Below are positions 14,801 to 22,738 of a stretch of 35,899 nt of DNA, in pieces. Source of the DNA: an uncultured Prevotellaceae bacterium (lineage in GTDB: Bacteria; Bacteroidota; Bacteroidia; Bacteroidales; Bacteroidaceae); the NCBI GenBank assembly GCA_902792635.1, contig CADBAG010000028.1, positions 1 to 35,899 of the forward strand, read 5' to 3'. Each line of letters starts with the position of its first letter. Position 1 is the first letter of the stretch. The notes below the pieces were generated by a model that worked only from the letters and a program-made list of their open reading frames with translations, was not told the origin of the DNA and searched no databases. The position numbers were made by a program, and so were the translations under genes.

Positions 14801-15564
14801 TTGAGTCGTATAACGTCAGACGCAAGGAAAAGCTTCAGCGGATGCTAACGGAAGGTGCTTCTCAGCTTAATATAGACAAGCCATCTGAAAATGTCAAAGA
14901 CTTGAGTAAGACAGAACCAACAAATGGGCTTGTTAATAGCGCAACTAAACCAAGTTCGATAGAGAAGATAAACACCAGTACCTCTCGAAATAATTCGCTC
15001 ATTGACGATGGCAGTGGTGATTACAGGCCTTCTGTAGCATTCTTCAAATTCCTTCCTAACGGAAAATTCAGCAAGATTTCCGATTACGACTATGACGAAA
15101 GCACAGAACTGACCCTTGCTGTATACGATGAGGAAGCACAAGACGGCAACCTTGTCTTAGGCTATGACGATGGAACAATCAATAAAGTCCCCGTTCGTGA
15201 ACTTTTGCGTTTTGATGATTATCGTGAGTATCTCCGCTTTACGGGTGCCAAACTTCTCTTTGCGACTATAGCTACCGATGACGATGCACTGATCAGCGTC
15301 AATAAAGAAGACAATTCAAAAGGTCGCATCATGGTAAGGGTTGATACACTTTCGAATATAGAGCTTGGCCGATTGCAAGATAAAGGTCAGCGACTGTGGA
15401 AGGAGGGTATTTCTAAAGAGATTCTCGCTTATGAGATTGCCCCTGTCAGTGAACAGTCCAATTTAAGTGGAATTTTGAATCGAAGTGAAACTACACTCGG
15501 ACAACCGCTACGCACAAGTCCTAAGGATGTAAAAGACAGTTTGAAACGTTGTGGCATTCTATAA
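11806..15564 (+). CDS. giant multi-OB-fold protein with a Schlafen/AlbA_2 domain
   Basis: I use the ATG at 11806 (1,252 residues); a GTG at 11767 is also in frame. Residues about 8-62 resemble an S1/OB-like fold (GKTYPFKIRAIHQDFCELVD ... GQEIRCLV). A long helical region follows to about 430. More OB-like segments appear around 465-520 (GDCVTISITRVEF) and 560-660 (GDEVVCSL, VGDLVKATYQN), then an acidic linker and another helical region. The AlbA_2/Schlafen-core domain starts at about 860 with VEYKESL (E863, K865, E866) and includes GGTVYIGANNSGAGIGV (about 899-915). The C-terminal 200 residues hold a further beta-rich segment. AlbA_2 domains occur in nucleic-acid-binding and some tRNA-cleaving proteins, so an RNA-related role, possibly defence or stress, is inferred. 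It sits alone between two terminator/promoter boundaries. Confidence 0.8.
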   Translation: MTEEKKEITYEVGKTYPFKIRAIHQDFCELVDETGFRVYLQHTNGLRLNKGQEIRCLVTANSQLRPKIELVDAEVYSNDSRLSPEKIDSIIRSIAQNWETKDFTDLLMMNEVEDKSFESECRKWISTLEVQRQDLNRVREDCTKFMEESDFLSLCNDFERDIYQQRLTTLIDLLSYYIEADKLQEEQKGKDFLEGILNKLEKTGYVYHPAKNFNIMSCLLLNDPSLMTSTVTRLFDIIRRWPLEIWIKEPFKSTLIKVLSLYIEENILKVDRQENNEELVNSLIQAITILLLLADNKDNYDSSLPDERLNFSRLCVLSTYQEEYNNHEVLTLALNYLTGSKYFRPFYKLNDTASNKVTFILKTYKPLMQKWPIDTRNSFISGNNRLVISPEGISLFSGNSKEKTVLPENLKLWENLQVYADRRWIRPISGKVTVRDCKNLWDDIEHVFFEQKQSVIHEDHTSAIKEKTRNIGDCVTISITRVEFINENESKAYCIIQGEKEESGYLYGEDIVSYIHHLEPWMFTDDRGKMLNMEAEIKGFDSDGMIHFSMQNTIKRYVSEELYSPGDEVVCSLGKSMERGDHRIPVPAVTPDGESISLAGFCDEDFNVGDLVKATYQNTASGTFHLFCSVEGRATGEPVNLAKAFHNLMLNYAYADDDDTEDTQQPDDKGCANIANDDFENSDRILDVTYVKEIIRILDRMAFTDDDYVRSYNYLAFARALCRLIGWGTQAAYYRGRLELIYLLYDFAINDHIDPERLDNLQNTSPDLFGADTSMSEKFHQLRIVSYLGYRGHDDELWRCRSMEDGTTQKLSSLVMAYNILRENNMDRQANDVFNRIKDNLNLKGYESNLETYGIGIETDKVEYKESLVYPSGNHMRPELRLRTDNVLEAIASFLNAYGGTVYIGANNSGAGIGVENDLEYKEFNGDRDKYQRYILDQCAIRFGNYATTYIHSKWNIGEKSGKYVLEIDVEPCPEGVSLYGVWYFRQDNGKRSLSKQDFESYNVRRKEKLQRMLTEGASQLNIDKPSENVKDLSKTEPTNGLVNSATKPSSIEKINTSTSRNNSLIDDGSGDYRPSVAFFKFLPNGKFSKISDYDYDESTELTLAVYDEEAQDGNLVLGYDDGTINKVPVRELLRFDDYREYLRFTGAKLLFATIATDDDALISVNKEDNSKGRIMVRVDTLSNIELGRLQDKGQRLWKEGISKEILAYEIAPVSEQSNLSGILNRSETTLGQPLRTSPKDVKDSLKRCGIL

Positions 15565-15588
15565 GGAATCGCACTGCGATTTCATTGA

Positions 15589-15625
15589 AAAGGCAAGTCG
15601 ATTACGCTGAAATCAACTTGCCTTT
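15589..15625. terminator. bidirectional terminator after the Schlafen-domain gene
   Basis: AAAGGCAAGT (15589-15598) pairs perfectly with ACTTGCCTTT (15616-15625), flanked by A- and T-rich ends on both strands. It lies between two convergent genes. Confidence 0.8.
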
Positions 15626-15660
15626 CCTATTGAATCGCAACACGATTCTTACTATCGTTA

Positions 15661-16089
15661 TCAATGCGTATTGCTTGTACCCTGTATATGTCCATATTTG
15701 TCTTTGTAAGTCGTAGTAGACTTCCCCAAATTATTAGTTTGGGTCTCGCTTGAACCCGTAATGTGACCATACCGATCTTTATAAGTTGTTGTAGTTCGAC
15801 TTCCATAGGAAGAACGTGTCTCACTTGAGCCAGTGATATGCCCGTATCGGTCTTTGTAAGTTGTCTGAACGCGTCCACCAAAAGTCGGGCGGGCTTCACT
15901 TGTCCCCGTAATATGACCATACTGATCTTTATAGACAGTCTTCTGATTGCCACGACTATCTGTTGTCGTAGTAGCAGTCCCCGTGATATGACCATAACGA
16001 TCTTTCTGTGTTTCAACGGTCTTGTTGCTCTGAGCAAATGTAGCTAAAGGCGACAAAGCAAACAGCGTGATGATTACAAACCTCTTCAT
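15661..16089 (-). CDS. secreted protein made of 25-residue YGHITG repeats
   Basis: A 142-residue protein with signal peptide MKRFVIITLFALSPLATFAQ. From residue 29 to the end it consists of four full 25-residue repeats and a partial fifth, each beginning K-D-x-Y-G-H-I-T-G followed by a Thr/Ser-rich stretch ending TTTY or TVY. The repeats are also visible in DNA as a 75-base period. The pattern (aromatic, Gly turn, Thr-rich strand) suggests a small solenoid or beta-roll, or a flexible exposed protein. Similar YKDxYG repeat proteins exist in Bacteroidales without known function as far as I know. It has a strong own promoter, and a terminator lies beyond its stop. Confidence 0.75.
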   Translation of the reverse strand: MKRFVIITLFALSPLATFAQSNKTVETQKDRYGHITGTATTTTDSRGNQKTVYKDQYGHITGTSEARPTFGGRVQTTYKDRYGHITGSSETRSSYGSRTTTTYKDRYGHITGSSETQTNNLGKSTTTYKDKYGHIQGTSNTH

Positions 16090-16135
16090 ACTCGGTTTAT
16101 TTTAATGTGAGAAAGCTCCCACGTTGAACTTTTTG

Positions 16136-16168
16136 CAAAGATAAGAAATTCATGCTAATTATTCAAAA
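16136..16168 (-). promoter_or_regulatory. promoter of the YGHITG-repeat gene
   Basis: On the minus strand TTTTG (16168-16164) and TATCTTTG (16143-16136) are spaced by 20 bases, a near-ideal Bacteroidetes promoter. The leader to the ATG at 16089 is about 40 bases. Confidence 0.75.
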
Positions 16169-16195
16169 GGAAAAGTCCTAAATCTTCAAAAAATC

Positions 16196-16226
16196 TTTGT
16201 CTTTTCCGCTAAAAGCCTTAACTTTG
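16196..16226 (+). promoter_or_regulatory. promoter at the head of the APE-like operon
   Basis: TTTG (16196-16199) and TAACTTTG (16219-16226) are 19 bases apart, matching the consensus. No other convincing promoter was found until 30993, so this one probably drives everything from 16288 to 30930. Confidence 0.7.
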
Positions 16227-16287
16227 CACATAATGTGGACTTTGAAATCTGCAAATAGAGATAAATACATCAAATAATCATATAATT

Positions 16288-16905
16288 ATGACAGATATGA
16301 AAGAAGTTAACATGATAGCTGGCATGAGAAAAACGATCTTTTTGATCATTCTATGCTTCATCAACACGGTTTCCACTTGGGGGGCCGATAAGATTTCTTT
16401 TACTTTCCTTAAGGGGGAGCAAGCCGTTAGTTATATTGTTGACTGGACGAATCTCAAGATTGCTGGATTTTCTCCCAAGAACTGGCTTGAGATCCGTCAG
16501 ACAGAGCAACCCGAATATAATGCACAATACGAATACGAGAACCAGCTGATGCCTCGTATCAACGATTTCATCTCAAACGCTAATGACCAGTTGGAAAAAG
16601 TAGGATTATTTCTTTCGAGCGAGAAAGGTCGTAAGTATACGGTCTATCTCCGTCCACAAAACATTGAGCGTAAAGGAAACAACAGTATCGAATGCTCCTT
16701 TGTAGAAACAGCTACTGGTAAAGTGTTGGCTGAATTTGTAGTCAATGGCAAAGGTGGCACTTTCGGTTCTATGTCTAATCTTTGGGGCGATGGTATGAAG
16801 AGTGCTGGAAAGAAGTTCGGCAAGACTGTCTGCAAGGGCTTAGGCTACGATCCTACAGTGCGAGATCGCATTGATGATGTCTTCTCCAAGGCAGGAATTA
16901 ATTAA
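16288..16905 (+). CDS. secreted protein of unknown function at the head of the lipid/polyene operon
   Basis: A 205-residue protein; in-frame ATGs at 16288, 16297, 16312 and 16324 are possible, and the signal peptide proper begins at the last one (MRKTIFLIILCFINTVSTWG). The mature part includes FSPKNWLEIRQTEQPEYN, a helical INDFISNANDQLEKVG, a strand pair KYTVYLRPQNIERKG, and a Gly-rich tail (GGTFGSMSNLWGDGMKSAGK). No family is recognised. It ends 12 bases before the methyltransferase and shares its promoter, so it is probably part of the same transcript. It may be an envelope protein for the exported product, or simply a neighbour. Confidence 0.7.
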   Translation: MTDMKEVNMIAGMRKTIFLIILCFINTVSTWGADKISFTFLKGEQAVSYIVDWTNLKIAGFSPKNWLEIRQTEQPEYNAQYEYENQLMPRINDFISNANDQLEKVGLFLSSEKGRKYTVYLRPQNIERKGNNSIECSFVETATGKVLAEFVVNGKGGTFGSMSNLWGDGMKSAGKKFGKTVCKGLGYDPTVRDRIDDVFSKAGIN

Positions 16906-16917
16906 TCGACATTACTC

Positions 16918-18024
16918 ATGCATTTATCAGAATCCTTATTAAACAAATATACCTCCGAGCAAATGTCTGCGCGTGAGGCTCAGCGATTAGCCGAGTTTAT
17001 CGCATGGGGACCAGCCATCTTTCAGGCTTCACGACTAATGTTGAAGTTTGGTATTCTGGATCTACTCCGAGATAGTGATAAAGGCTTGACACGGGCAGAA
17101 ATAGTCAGCAAAGCCCATCTCTCCGATTATGCAGTAAAATGCTTATTAGAAGCCTCTTTGAGTATCGGTACAGTGCTTGTAGACCCTGCAACAGACCGCT
17201 TCTCACTGTCTAAAACGGGATGGTTCCTTCTCAATGATCCAGCGACAAGAGTGAACATCGACTTCAATCAGGATGTCAACTACGAGGGCTGGTTCCACCT
17301 CGAAGAGTCGTTGAAAGAAGGCAAGCCCGTGGGGTTGCGTCACTTTGGCTCCTGGCCTACGATCTATGAAGGTCTCTCAAGATTACCTAAGGATGTGCAG
17401 AAGAGTTGGTTTGGCTTCGATCATTTCTACAGTGAATCATCCTTCCCAGATGCACTTCGCATCGTATTCGATGAGCACCATGTTCGCACACTTTATGATG
17501 TAGGAGGCAACACTGGCAAGTGGGCACTCCATTGCGTGAGCTATAGCCTTGAGGCACAGATAACTGTCCTCGACCTTCCACAGCAAATTGCAATGATGGA
17601 GGCTAACGTCAAAGACAAACCCGGACACGAGCGTATCAAGGGTTATGGTATAGATCTGCTCGATGAGAATCAGAAGTTTCCCAAGACAGCAGATGGTCCA
17701 GATGCTATTTGGATGAGTCAGTTCCTCGATTGCTTCAGCATGGAACAAATCGTGAGCATCCTCAAGCGTGCACGGGAAGCGATGACAGATAAGACGCGAA
17801 TCTACATTATGGAGACGCTGTGGGACCGTCAGAAGTTCGAGCCTGCTACATTGTGCCTTACGATGACAAGCCTTTACTTTGCAGCATTGGCCAACGGCAA
17901 CTCAAAGATGTACAATACCGAAGATATGGAACAGTGCATTCATGAGGCGGGACTCGAAATAGAGCAGATTCACGACCATCTTGGTCAAGGACATTCAATT
18001 CTTGTAGTAAAAAAGAAGAAGTAA
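16918..18024 (+). CDS. SAM-dependent O-methyltransferase (acetylserotonin/plant-COMT-like, methyltransferase 2 family)
   Basis: A 368-residue enzyme expected to methylate a hydroxyl group of the pathway intermediate or starter ring. The N-terminal winged-helix dimerization domain (LMLKFGILDLLRDSDKGLTR) is typical of small-molecule O-methyltransferases. SAM motif I is LYDVGGNTGKWA (about 192-203), followed by the acidic VLDLPQ after strand two and the DAIWMSQFLDCFS segment. Aryl-polyene clusters encode a methyltransferase at the same place in pathway logic, modifying the aromatic head. No closer assignment is possible from sequence alone. It starts 12 bases after the secreted protein gene and is followed by an LpxL-like acyltransferase. 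Confidence 0.85.
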   Translation: MHLSESLLNKYTSEQMSAREAQRLAEFIAWGPAIFQASRLMLKFGILDLLRDSDKGLTRAEIVSKAHLSDYAVKCLLEASLSIGTVLVDPATDRFSLSKTGWFLLNDPATRVNIDFNQDVNYEGWFHLEESLKEGKPVGLRHFGSWPTIYEGLSRLPKDVQKSWFGFDHFYSESSFPDALRIVFDEHHVRTLYDVGGNTGKWALHCVSYSLEAQITVLDLPQQIAMMEANVKDKPGHERIKGYGIDLLDENQKFPKTADGPDAIWMSQFLDCFSMEQIVSILKRAREAMTDKTRIYIMETLWDRQKFEPATLCLTMTSLYFAALANGNSKMYNTEDMEQCIHEAGLEIEQIHDHLGQGHSILVVKKKK

Positions 18025-18060
18025 AGAATTAAACAACCAATAATAGAGAATAAAGAGTTT

Positions 18061-18945
18061 ATGGCAGAACAAGCGTGGGAGGGTACCACCTTCGGTACAG
18101 GATTCATGCACCGCTGGCTTATCAAGGCCTTGCGTCATACCGACGTGAGACTGTGGTATACTTTTGCAGCTGTGTGCATCATTCCCTTCTGCGTCGTCTT
18201 CTCCCCAGCTACTCACCATATCTTCAGCTATTTTCGCCATCGCCATCATTATGGAAGTATAAAGAGTCTGTGGAAATCGTATGTTAATCTTGTGCTCTTT
18301 TCGCAGGTTGTCATTGACCGCTTTGCAATGTTCGCAGGCAAAAGATTAAAACTCAGCGTTGAGCACTATGATATTTTCAAGGACCTTGCCGCAAAAGAGC
18401 TTGGCTTCGTCATGCTCAGCGCTCATGTCGGTTGCTATGAAATGGCTGGCTATGAACTTGTCTCTGACCGCAAGCCTTTCAACGCCTTGGTGTTTGCAGG
18501 TGAGAAGGAGTCGGTGATGAAAGGCCGCGAAAAGCTTTTCAAACATTCACATATCAATATGATACCCGTGAGAAAGGACATGGGTCATCTTTTTGAAATT
18601 GACCGAGCCTTAGCTGATGGAGAAATAATGAGCATTCCTGCAGACAGATTCTTAGGCTCACGGAAAACGGTTACCGTCAACCTCTTAGGCGCCCCAGCTC
18701 AGCTTCCTTCTGGCCCCTTCAGTGTAGCTGCCATGCGTGGATTGGATGTTATCACAGTCAATGTGATGAAGACAAGCATCACGGGATATACCGCTTATGT
18801 CGCCGCATTGAGCTACGATAAGACTGCACCCAGAAAGCAACAGATACAGCAGTTAGCCGATGGATATTCGCGTGAGTTAGACCGCGTATTGAAGAAATAT
18901 CCCGAGCAGTGGTACAACTATTTTAATTTTTGGAACGAGCAATAG
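18061..18945 (+). CDS. LpxL/HtrB-like lipid acyltransferase
   Basis: A 294-residue inner-membrane acyltransferase of the lysophospholipid/lipid A type (LABLAT). A hydrophobic anchor lies at about 30-48 (LWYTFAAVCIIPFCVVFS). The HX4E catalytic motif is HVGCYE (H122, E127) in MLSAHVGCYEMAG. Downstream segments PADRFLGSRKTV and LPSGPFSVAAMRG match the acyl-acceptor and acyl-chain region of the family. In an aryl-polyene-type pathway such a protein probably attaches the ACP-bound polyketide or a fatty acyl chain to a lipid anchor. It ends two bases before the first ketosynthase, which points to translational coupling. Confidence 0.87.
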   Translation: MAEQAWEGTTFGTGFMHRWLIKALRHTDVRLWYTFAAVCIIPFCVVFSPATHHIFSYFRHRHHYGSIKSLWKSYVNLVLFSQVVIDRFAMFAGKRLKLSVEHYDIFKDLAAKELGFVMLSAHVGCYEMAGYELVSDRKPFNALVFAGEKESVMKGREKLFKHSHINMIPVRKDMGHLFEIDRALADGEIMSIPADRFLGSRKTVTVNLLGAPAQLPSGPFSVAAMRGLDVITVNVMKTSITGYTAYVAALSYDKTAPRKQQIQQLADGYSRELDRVLKKYPEQWYNYFNFWNEQ

Positions 18946-18947
18946 TC

Positions 18948-20669
18948 ATGATATCCGTTTTGTCATATAGCATCCTCTCACCCTTGGGCAACACTGCGGA
19001 AGAAAACTTCAAAGCGGTGCTGCAAGGTAAGTCGTCTATCCGCAGATGGCATGGTCGCTGGGGAATTCCTACGGATTTCATGGCTTCTCTATTCAGCGAC
19101 GAGCAGACAGTTTCTGTTCGTCAGGATGGCTTCTCGCGTGTGGAGGCCTTTGCATGGGCTTCCATCAAGGATGCTGTTGCAAAAGGCAAGATTACATTGT
19201 CTCCCAAGCGTACTGTACTTATTCTCAGCACGACAAAGGGAAATATCGAATTGCTTGGCACAGAGTATAGTAGAAACCGTTGTCTTCCTATAAGCAGCGC
19301 TAAGCTCATTTCTGAGAAATTATGGCTGGAAACAGAGCCTATCGTCGTAGATAACGCTTGCATTTCTGGACTATCCGCTCTCATTCTCGCTCAAAGGCTG
19401 ATAGAATCTAACTTTTACGACCAAGCTATCGTTTGTGGAGTAGAGTGTCAGAGTAAGTTCATCATCTCCGGCTTCCAATCTCTCAAAGCCATGTCGCCCG
19501 AACCTTGCCGTCCCTTTGATATCGAGCGCAATGGCTTGAACCTTGGTGAAGCAGCTGCTACGATGATTCTCGGAAAAGAGGGAGATTATGGATGGAAACT
19601 CACAAAGGGGGCAGTTCGCAACGATGCATTCCATCTAAGTGCCCCGGCAAAAGATGGGATCGGAGCTACAATGGCCTTGAAAAAGGTAACAAAAGATATT
19701 CCAATAGAAGACATCGCTTTTATCAATGCTCATGGCACTGCTACACTGTTCAATGATCAGATGGAATCTGTGGCGATAGAGCGTACAGGCTTATCATCAG
19801 TCCCTGTAAATGGATACAAAGGTTGCTACGGACACACGATGGGCGCCAGTGGTATCCTTGAGACGATTGTTTCCATGGAGGCATTAGACCATGATGTGAT
19901 ATTGCCGACAAAAGGCTTTGCTGAGCTTGGTGTATCGGGACAAGTGAAGGTGGTAGGTGACAAGGTGTTAGATGTTAATGACATGTCTTCTGATACCAAG
20001 AGTTTCGTAAAGATGTTATCAGGATTCGGCGGTTGCAATGCTGCCATAATGATGACCAAAGATAAACATCTCAATGAGGATGATGCACAGAGCAAGCGAG
20101 AAATCTCATTGAGGCAGACGCATCATGTGCATCTACTACCTTCATCTGTTGAGTTAGATGGTAAAAAAATAGATACGGAGTCAACAGGAAAGCAACTGCT
20201 TACTGATCTCTATAAGAAAGAGGTAGCCACCTATCCTCGCTTCTATAAGATGGATATGCTGAGCCGGTTAGGATTCATAGCCACAGAACTTTTGCTGAAG
20301 GCAGAAGGCAAAGAGCGGTTTGTAGATAATTCTAATCGTGCTGTTATCTTCATCGGTCGAAGCGGATCGATTGTTGCTGATAGAGCTTATTATAACTCTA
20401 TCAAAGACCCGAACGATTATTATCCGAGTCCGGAGCGATTTGTCTACACGTTGCCAAACATCAGCACTGGGGAGATAGCAATCCGCAATCATTATCATTG
20501 CGAGACGGCTTATTATAGCATTGCAAAGAAGGATGATTCTCTGATTAACCAGATCATCCACGCGGCTTTCCTTGACTCTGATACGCACAGTGTTATCGGA
20601 GGATGGCTTGAATGTGAGGAGGAAAATGAGTTTGAAGCAGATTTATACATTAACGAGATAATAAAATAA
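18948..20669 (+). CDS. beta-ketoacyl-ACP synthase with an extra C-terminal domain (first copy)
   Basis: A 573-residue enzyme starting at ATG 18948; a TTG at 18930 would overlap the upstream gene. Residues 1-380 form a FabF-like ketosynthase with catalytic Cys in DNACISG (C138), His in NAHGTAT (H262) and His in GCYGHTMGAS (H296), so the condensing triad is complete. The surroundings are divergent: ACISG rather than ACSSG and LSGFGGCNAAIM near the end. Residues about 400-573 form an additional domain (YKKEVATYPRFYKMDMLSRL, PSPERFVYTLPNISTGEIAI) resembling the ketosynthase-like N-terminal domain found next to aryl-polyene enzymes. It is followed after four bases by an ACP. It probably carries out one condensation step, or partners the second copy. 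Confidence 0.83.
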   Translation: MISVLSYSILSPLGNTAEENFKAVLQGKSSIRRWHGRWGIPTDFMASLFSDEQTVSVRQDGFSRVEAFAWASIKDAVAKGKITLSPKRTVLILSTTKGNIELLGTEYSRNRCLPISSAKLISEKLWLETEPIVVDNACISGLSALILAQRLIESNFYDQAIVCGVECQSKFIISGFQSLKAMSPEPCRPFDIERNGLNLGEAAATMILGKEGDYGWKLTKGAVRNDAFHLSAPAKDGIGATMALKKVTKDIPIEDIAFINAHGTATLFNDQMESVAIERTGLSSVPVNGYKGCYGHTMGASGILETIVSMEALDHDVILPTKGFAELGVSGQVKVVGDKVLDVNDMSSDTKSFVKMLSGFGGCNAAIMMTKDKHLNEDDAQSKREISLRQTHHVHLLPSSVELDGKKIDTESTGKQLLTDLYKKEVATYPRFYKMDMLSRLGFIATELLLKAEGKERFVDNSNRAVIFIGRSGSIVADRAYYNSIKDPNDYYPSPERFVYTLPNISTGEIAIRNHYHCETAYYSIAKKDDSLINQIIHAAFLDSDTHSVIGGWLECEEENEFEADLYINEIIK

Positions 20670-20673
20670 TTTA

Positions 20674-20931
20674 ATGGAAGAACTGATAGAAGAAATAAAG
20701 AAGGAGATCATCGAAGCGTTGAACCTTGAAGATATGACGCCAGCAGATATCGATGCTGATGCACCTCTATTTGGCGAAGGTCTTGGACTCGACTCTATTG
20801 ATGCTTTAGAGCTGATTGTTCTCATGGAGAAGCATTATGGCATTCGTTTAAAGAGTGCAGCTGAGGGTAAGGACATCTTCAAAAGTGTACGTACAATGGC
20901 TGAATACGTCAGCAAGAACAGAAAGAAATAA
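20674..20931 (+). CDS. acyl carrier protein (first copy)
   Basis: An 85-residue carrier with the phosphopantetheine site at S41 in GLGLDSIDALEL and typical helices on each side. It is acidic at the N-terminus (MEELIEEIKKEI), with a Lys-rich end. It lies four bases after one ketosynthase and nine before the other, so it is the natural carrier for the chain they extend. No phosphopantetheinyl transferase is encoded in the window, so activation depends on an enzyme elsewhere. Confidence 0.93.
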   Translation: MEELIEEIKKEIIEALNLEDMTPADIDADAPLFGEGLGLDSIDALELIVLMEKHYGIRLKSAAEGKDIFKSVRTMAEYVSKNRKK

Positions 20932-20940
20932 GCAATAGAC

Positions 20941-22725
20941 ATGAACGGTCGTATCGTCATAACAGGTGAAGGCATAGTCAGTGCCATAGGCATTGACAAG
21001 ACTTCTGTATCCGATTCTCTACGCTTACAGCAGACTGGGATTGGAGAGATGAGATATCTCTCATCTATTCACAAAGAACTGCCTGTTGGCGAGGTGAAAC
21101 TATCTAATGACGAACTGAAGACACGCTTACATCTTCCTCAGAGCAAGGTTGTTAGCCGTACGACTCTCTTAGGTATTGAAGCAGTGCGCCAAGCTTTGGA
21201 GCAGGCGCAGATCACAAAAGACTCCAAGAAGAAGCCAATGCGTATCGTTCTCATCTCTGGAACGACAGTAGCAGGGATGGATATCACTGAAGAAATGTTC
21301 AGCGACATGCTTGAAGGTAAAGCTCCTACGACTTGCCTTGAGCATCATCAGTGTGGTGCTTGCACAGCAGATATTGCAACTTACTTTGGTGTTTTCACTG
21401 ATTATACGACCATTAGCACAGCTTGCTCCTCAGCAGCAAATGCCTTGATTCTTGGTGCAGAGATGCTGAAAGCAGGCGATGCAGATATCGTCGTAGCTGG
21501 AGGTACTGAAGCGCTATCAAAGTTCCATCTCAATGGATTCAATTCTCTGATGATCCTCGACCACGAACGTTGCAGACCTTTTGATGCGACACGAGCCGGA
21601 CTGAACCTCGGAGAAGGTGCTGCCTATGTCGTGTTGGAGCGAGAGGAAGAGGCTTTGCTCCGTGGAGCTAAGGTTGATGCTTGGCTTGCAGGTTATGGAA
21701 ACGCTTGTGATGCTTTCCATCAGACAGCCTCATCACCAGCAGATACAGGTGCCCAACTCGCTATGCAGAAGGCTCTAAGCATGGCTGGTCTTAAGCCAAA
21801 GGAAATTCAATGGGTCCATGCTCATGGTACAGGCACGCCCAACAATGATACGAGTGAGTCAGTTGCCATTCAAAGCGTTTTCGAAAGAGTTAACCCTTTC
21901 GTTTCCAGTACGAAAGGTTTCACTGGGCATACGACGAGCGCTGCGGGAGCCGTCTCCGCAGTCATCAGTATCCTTGCAATGCAACAAGGGTTCGTTCCCG
22001 GAAATCTTGGGTTCAATAACTTAATAGAGAATGGAATCACGCCAACGATGGGTGTTGACGATGTTAATCTTGAGCATGTCATGGTCAATGCGTTTGGCTT
22101 CGGAGGCAACGACTCGTCATTGATTCTCTCAAAAGTGCCTTGCGGGGAGGCCGATGTTAAGCACATTGACGATCAAGCTATTGTGGAGTTGTCCGAAGTC
22201 TCCAACAATGACGTTGAGGCTTTGAACGAAGTGAAGCAATATGTCAAGCCAATGGAGGCACGACGTATGGGCAAGCTCATGAAGAGCACTTTGCTTACTT
22301 CTCTGCAGGCTTTGTCTAAGGCAGGTATAAAGGAAACCGACGCTATAGTTTCAGGAACAGAGTGGGGGAGCCTCGAGTACAGCGAACAACTGTTGAAGCA
22401 ATTGATAGAGGAAGAGGATGGCTTCAAGCCTACATTCTTTATGCAGAGTACGCACAATACACTAAGTAGCCTCATCGCTATCCACCTGCATGATCACGGC
22501 TTTAACACGACATTCTCTCAAGGAGAGAAGTCGATGGCATGGGCTGAGTATCAGGGCCGCCTGCTACTTCGCTTGGGTCGATGCAAGACGGTGCTTGTAG
22601 GATGTCATGACGAAAGCACCCCGCTCTTCAATGAATTCTTGGAGAGGATGGGACATGCACCCAGACCTATAGTTTGCTCGAAGGTTAAGGTGCTTGCCGC
22701 CGTAAACGGCTGCACACAGAACTAA
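20941..22725 (+). CDS. beta-ketoacyl-ACP synthase with an extra C-terminal domain (second copy)
   Basis: A 594-residue protein. The FabF-like half has catalytic C162 in STACSSAANA, H295 in HAHGTGTPNND and H330 in KGFTGHTTSAAG, closer to the standard consensus than the first copy. The last 190 residues (about 405-594) form a second, non-catalytic domain (KLMKSTLLTSLQALSKAGIK, SGTEWGSLEYSEQLLKQLIE, FMQSTHNTLSSLIAI) that matches the ketosynthase-like N-terminal domain (PF13723 type) seen as a separate protein in aryl-polyene clusters. Here the two are fused. It probably acts with the first copy to elongate the ACP-bound chain. A strong Shine-Dalgarno follows its stop. Confidence 0.85.
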   Translation: MNGRIVITGEGIVSAIGIDKTSVSDSLRLQQTGIGEMRYLSSIHKELPVGEVKLSNDELKTRLHLPQSKVVSRTTLLGIEAVRQALEQAQITKDSKKKPMRIVLISGTTVAGMDITEEMFSDMLEGKAPTTCLEHHQCGACTADIATYFGVFTDYTTISTACSSAANALILGAEMLKAGDADIVVAGGTEALSKFHLNGFNSLMILDHERCRPFDATRAGLNLGEGAAYVVLEREEEALLRGAKVDAWLAGYGNACDAFHQTASSPADTGAQLAMQKALSMAGLKPKEIQWVHAHGTGTPNNDTSESVAIQSVFERVNPFVSSTKGFTGHTTSAAGAVSAVISILAMQQGFVPGNLGFNNLIENGITPTMGVDDVNLEHVMVNAFGFGGNDSSLILSKVPCGEADVKHIDDQAIVELSEVSNNDVEALNEVKQYVKPMEARRMGKLMKSTLLTSLQALSKAGIKETDAIVSGTEWGSLEYSEQLLKQLIEEEDGFKPTFFMQSTHNTLSSLIAIHLHDHGFNTTFSQGEKSMAWAEYQGRLLLRLGRCKTVLVGCHDESTPLFNEFLERMGHAPRPIVCSKVKVLAAVNGCTQN

Positions 22726-22731
22726 AGGAGG
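22726..22731 (+). promoter_or_regulatory. unusually strong Shine-Dalgarno before the small transporter
   Basis: AGGAGG lies seven bases before the ATG at 22739 and directly after the stop of the second ketosynthase. This is unusual because Bacteroidetes genes, including nearly all others in the window, lack such sites. It could raise reinitiation or translation of this small membrane protein. Confidence 0.6.
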
Positions 22732-22738
22732 GGAAGCG

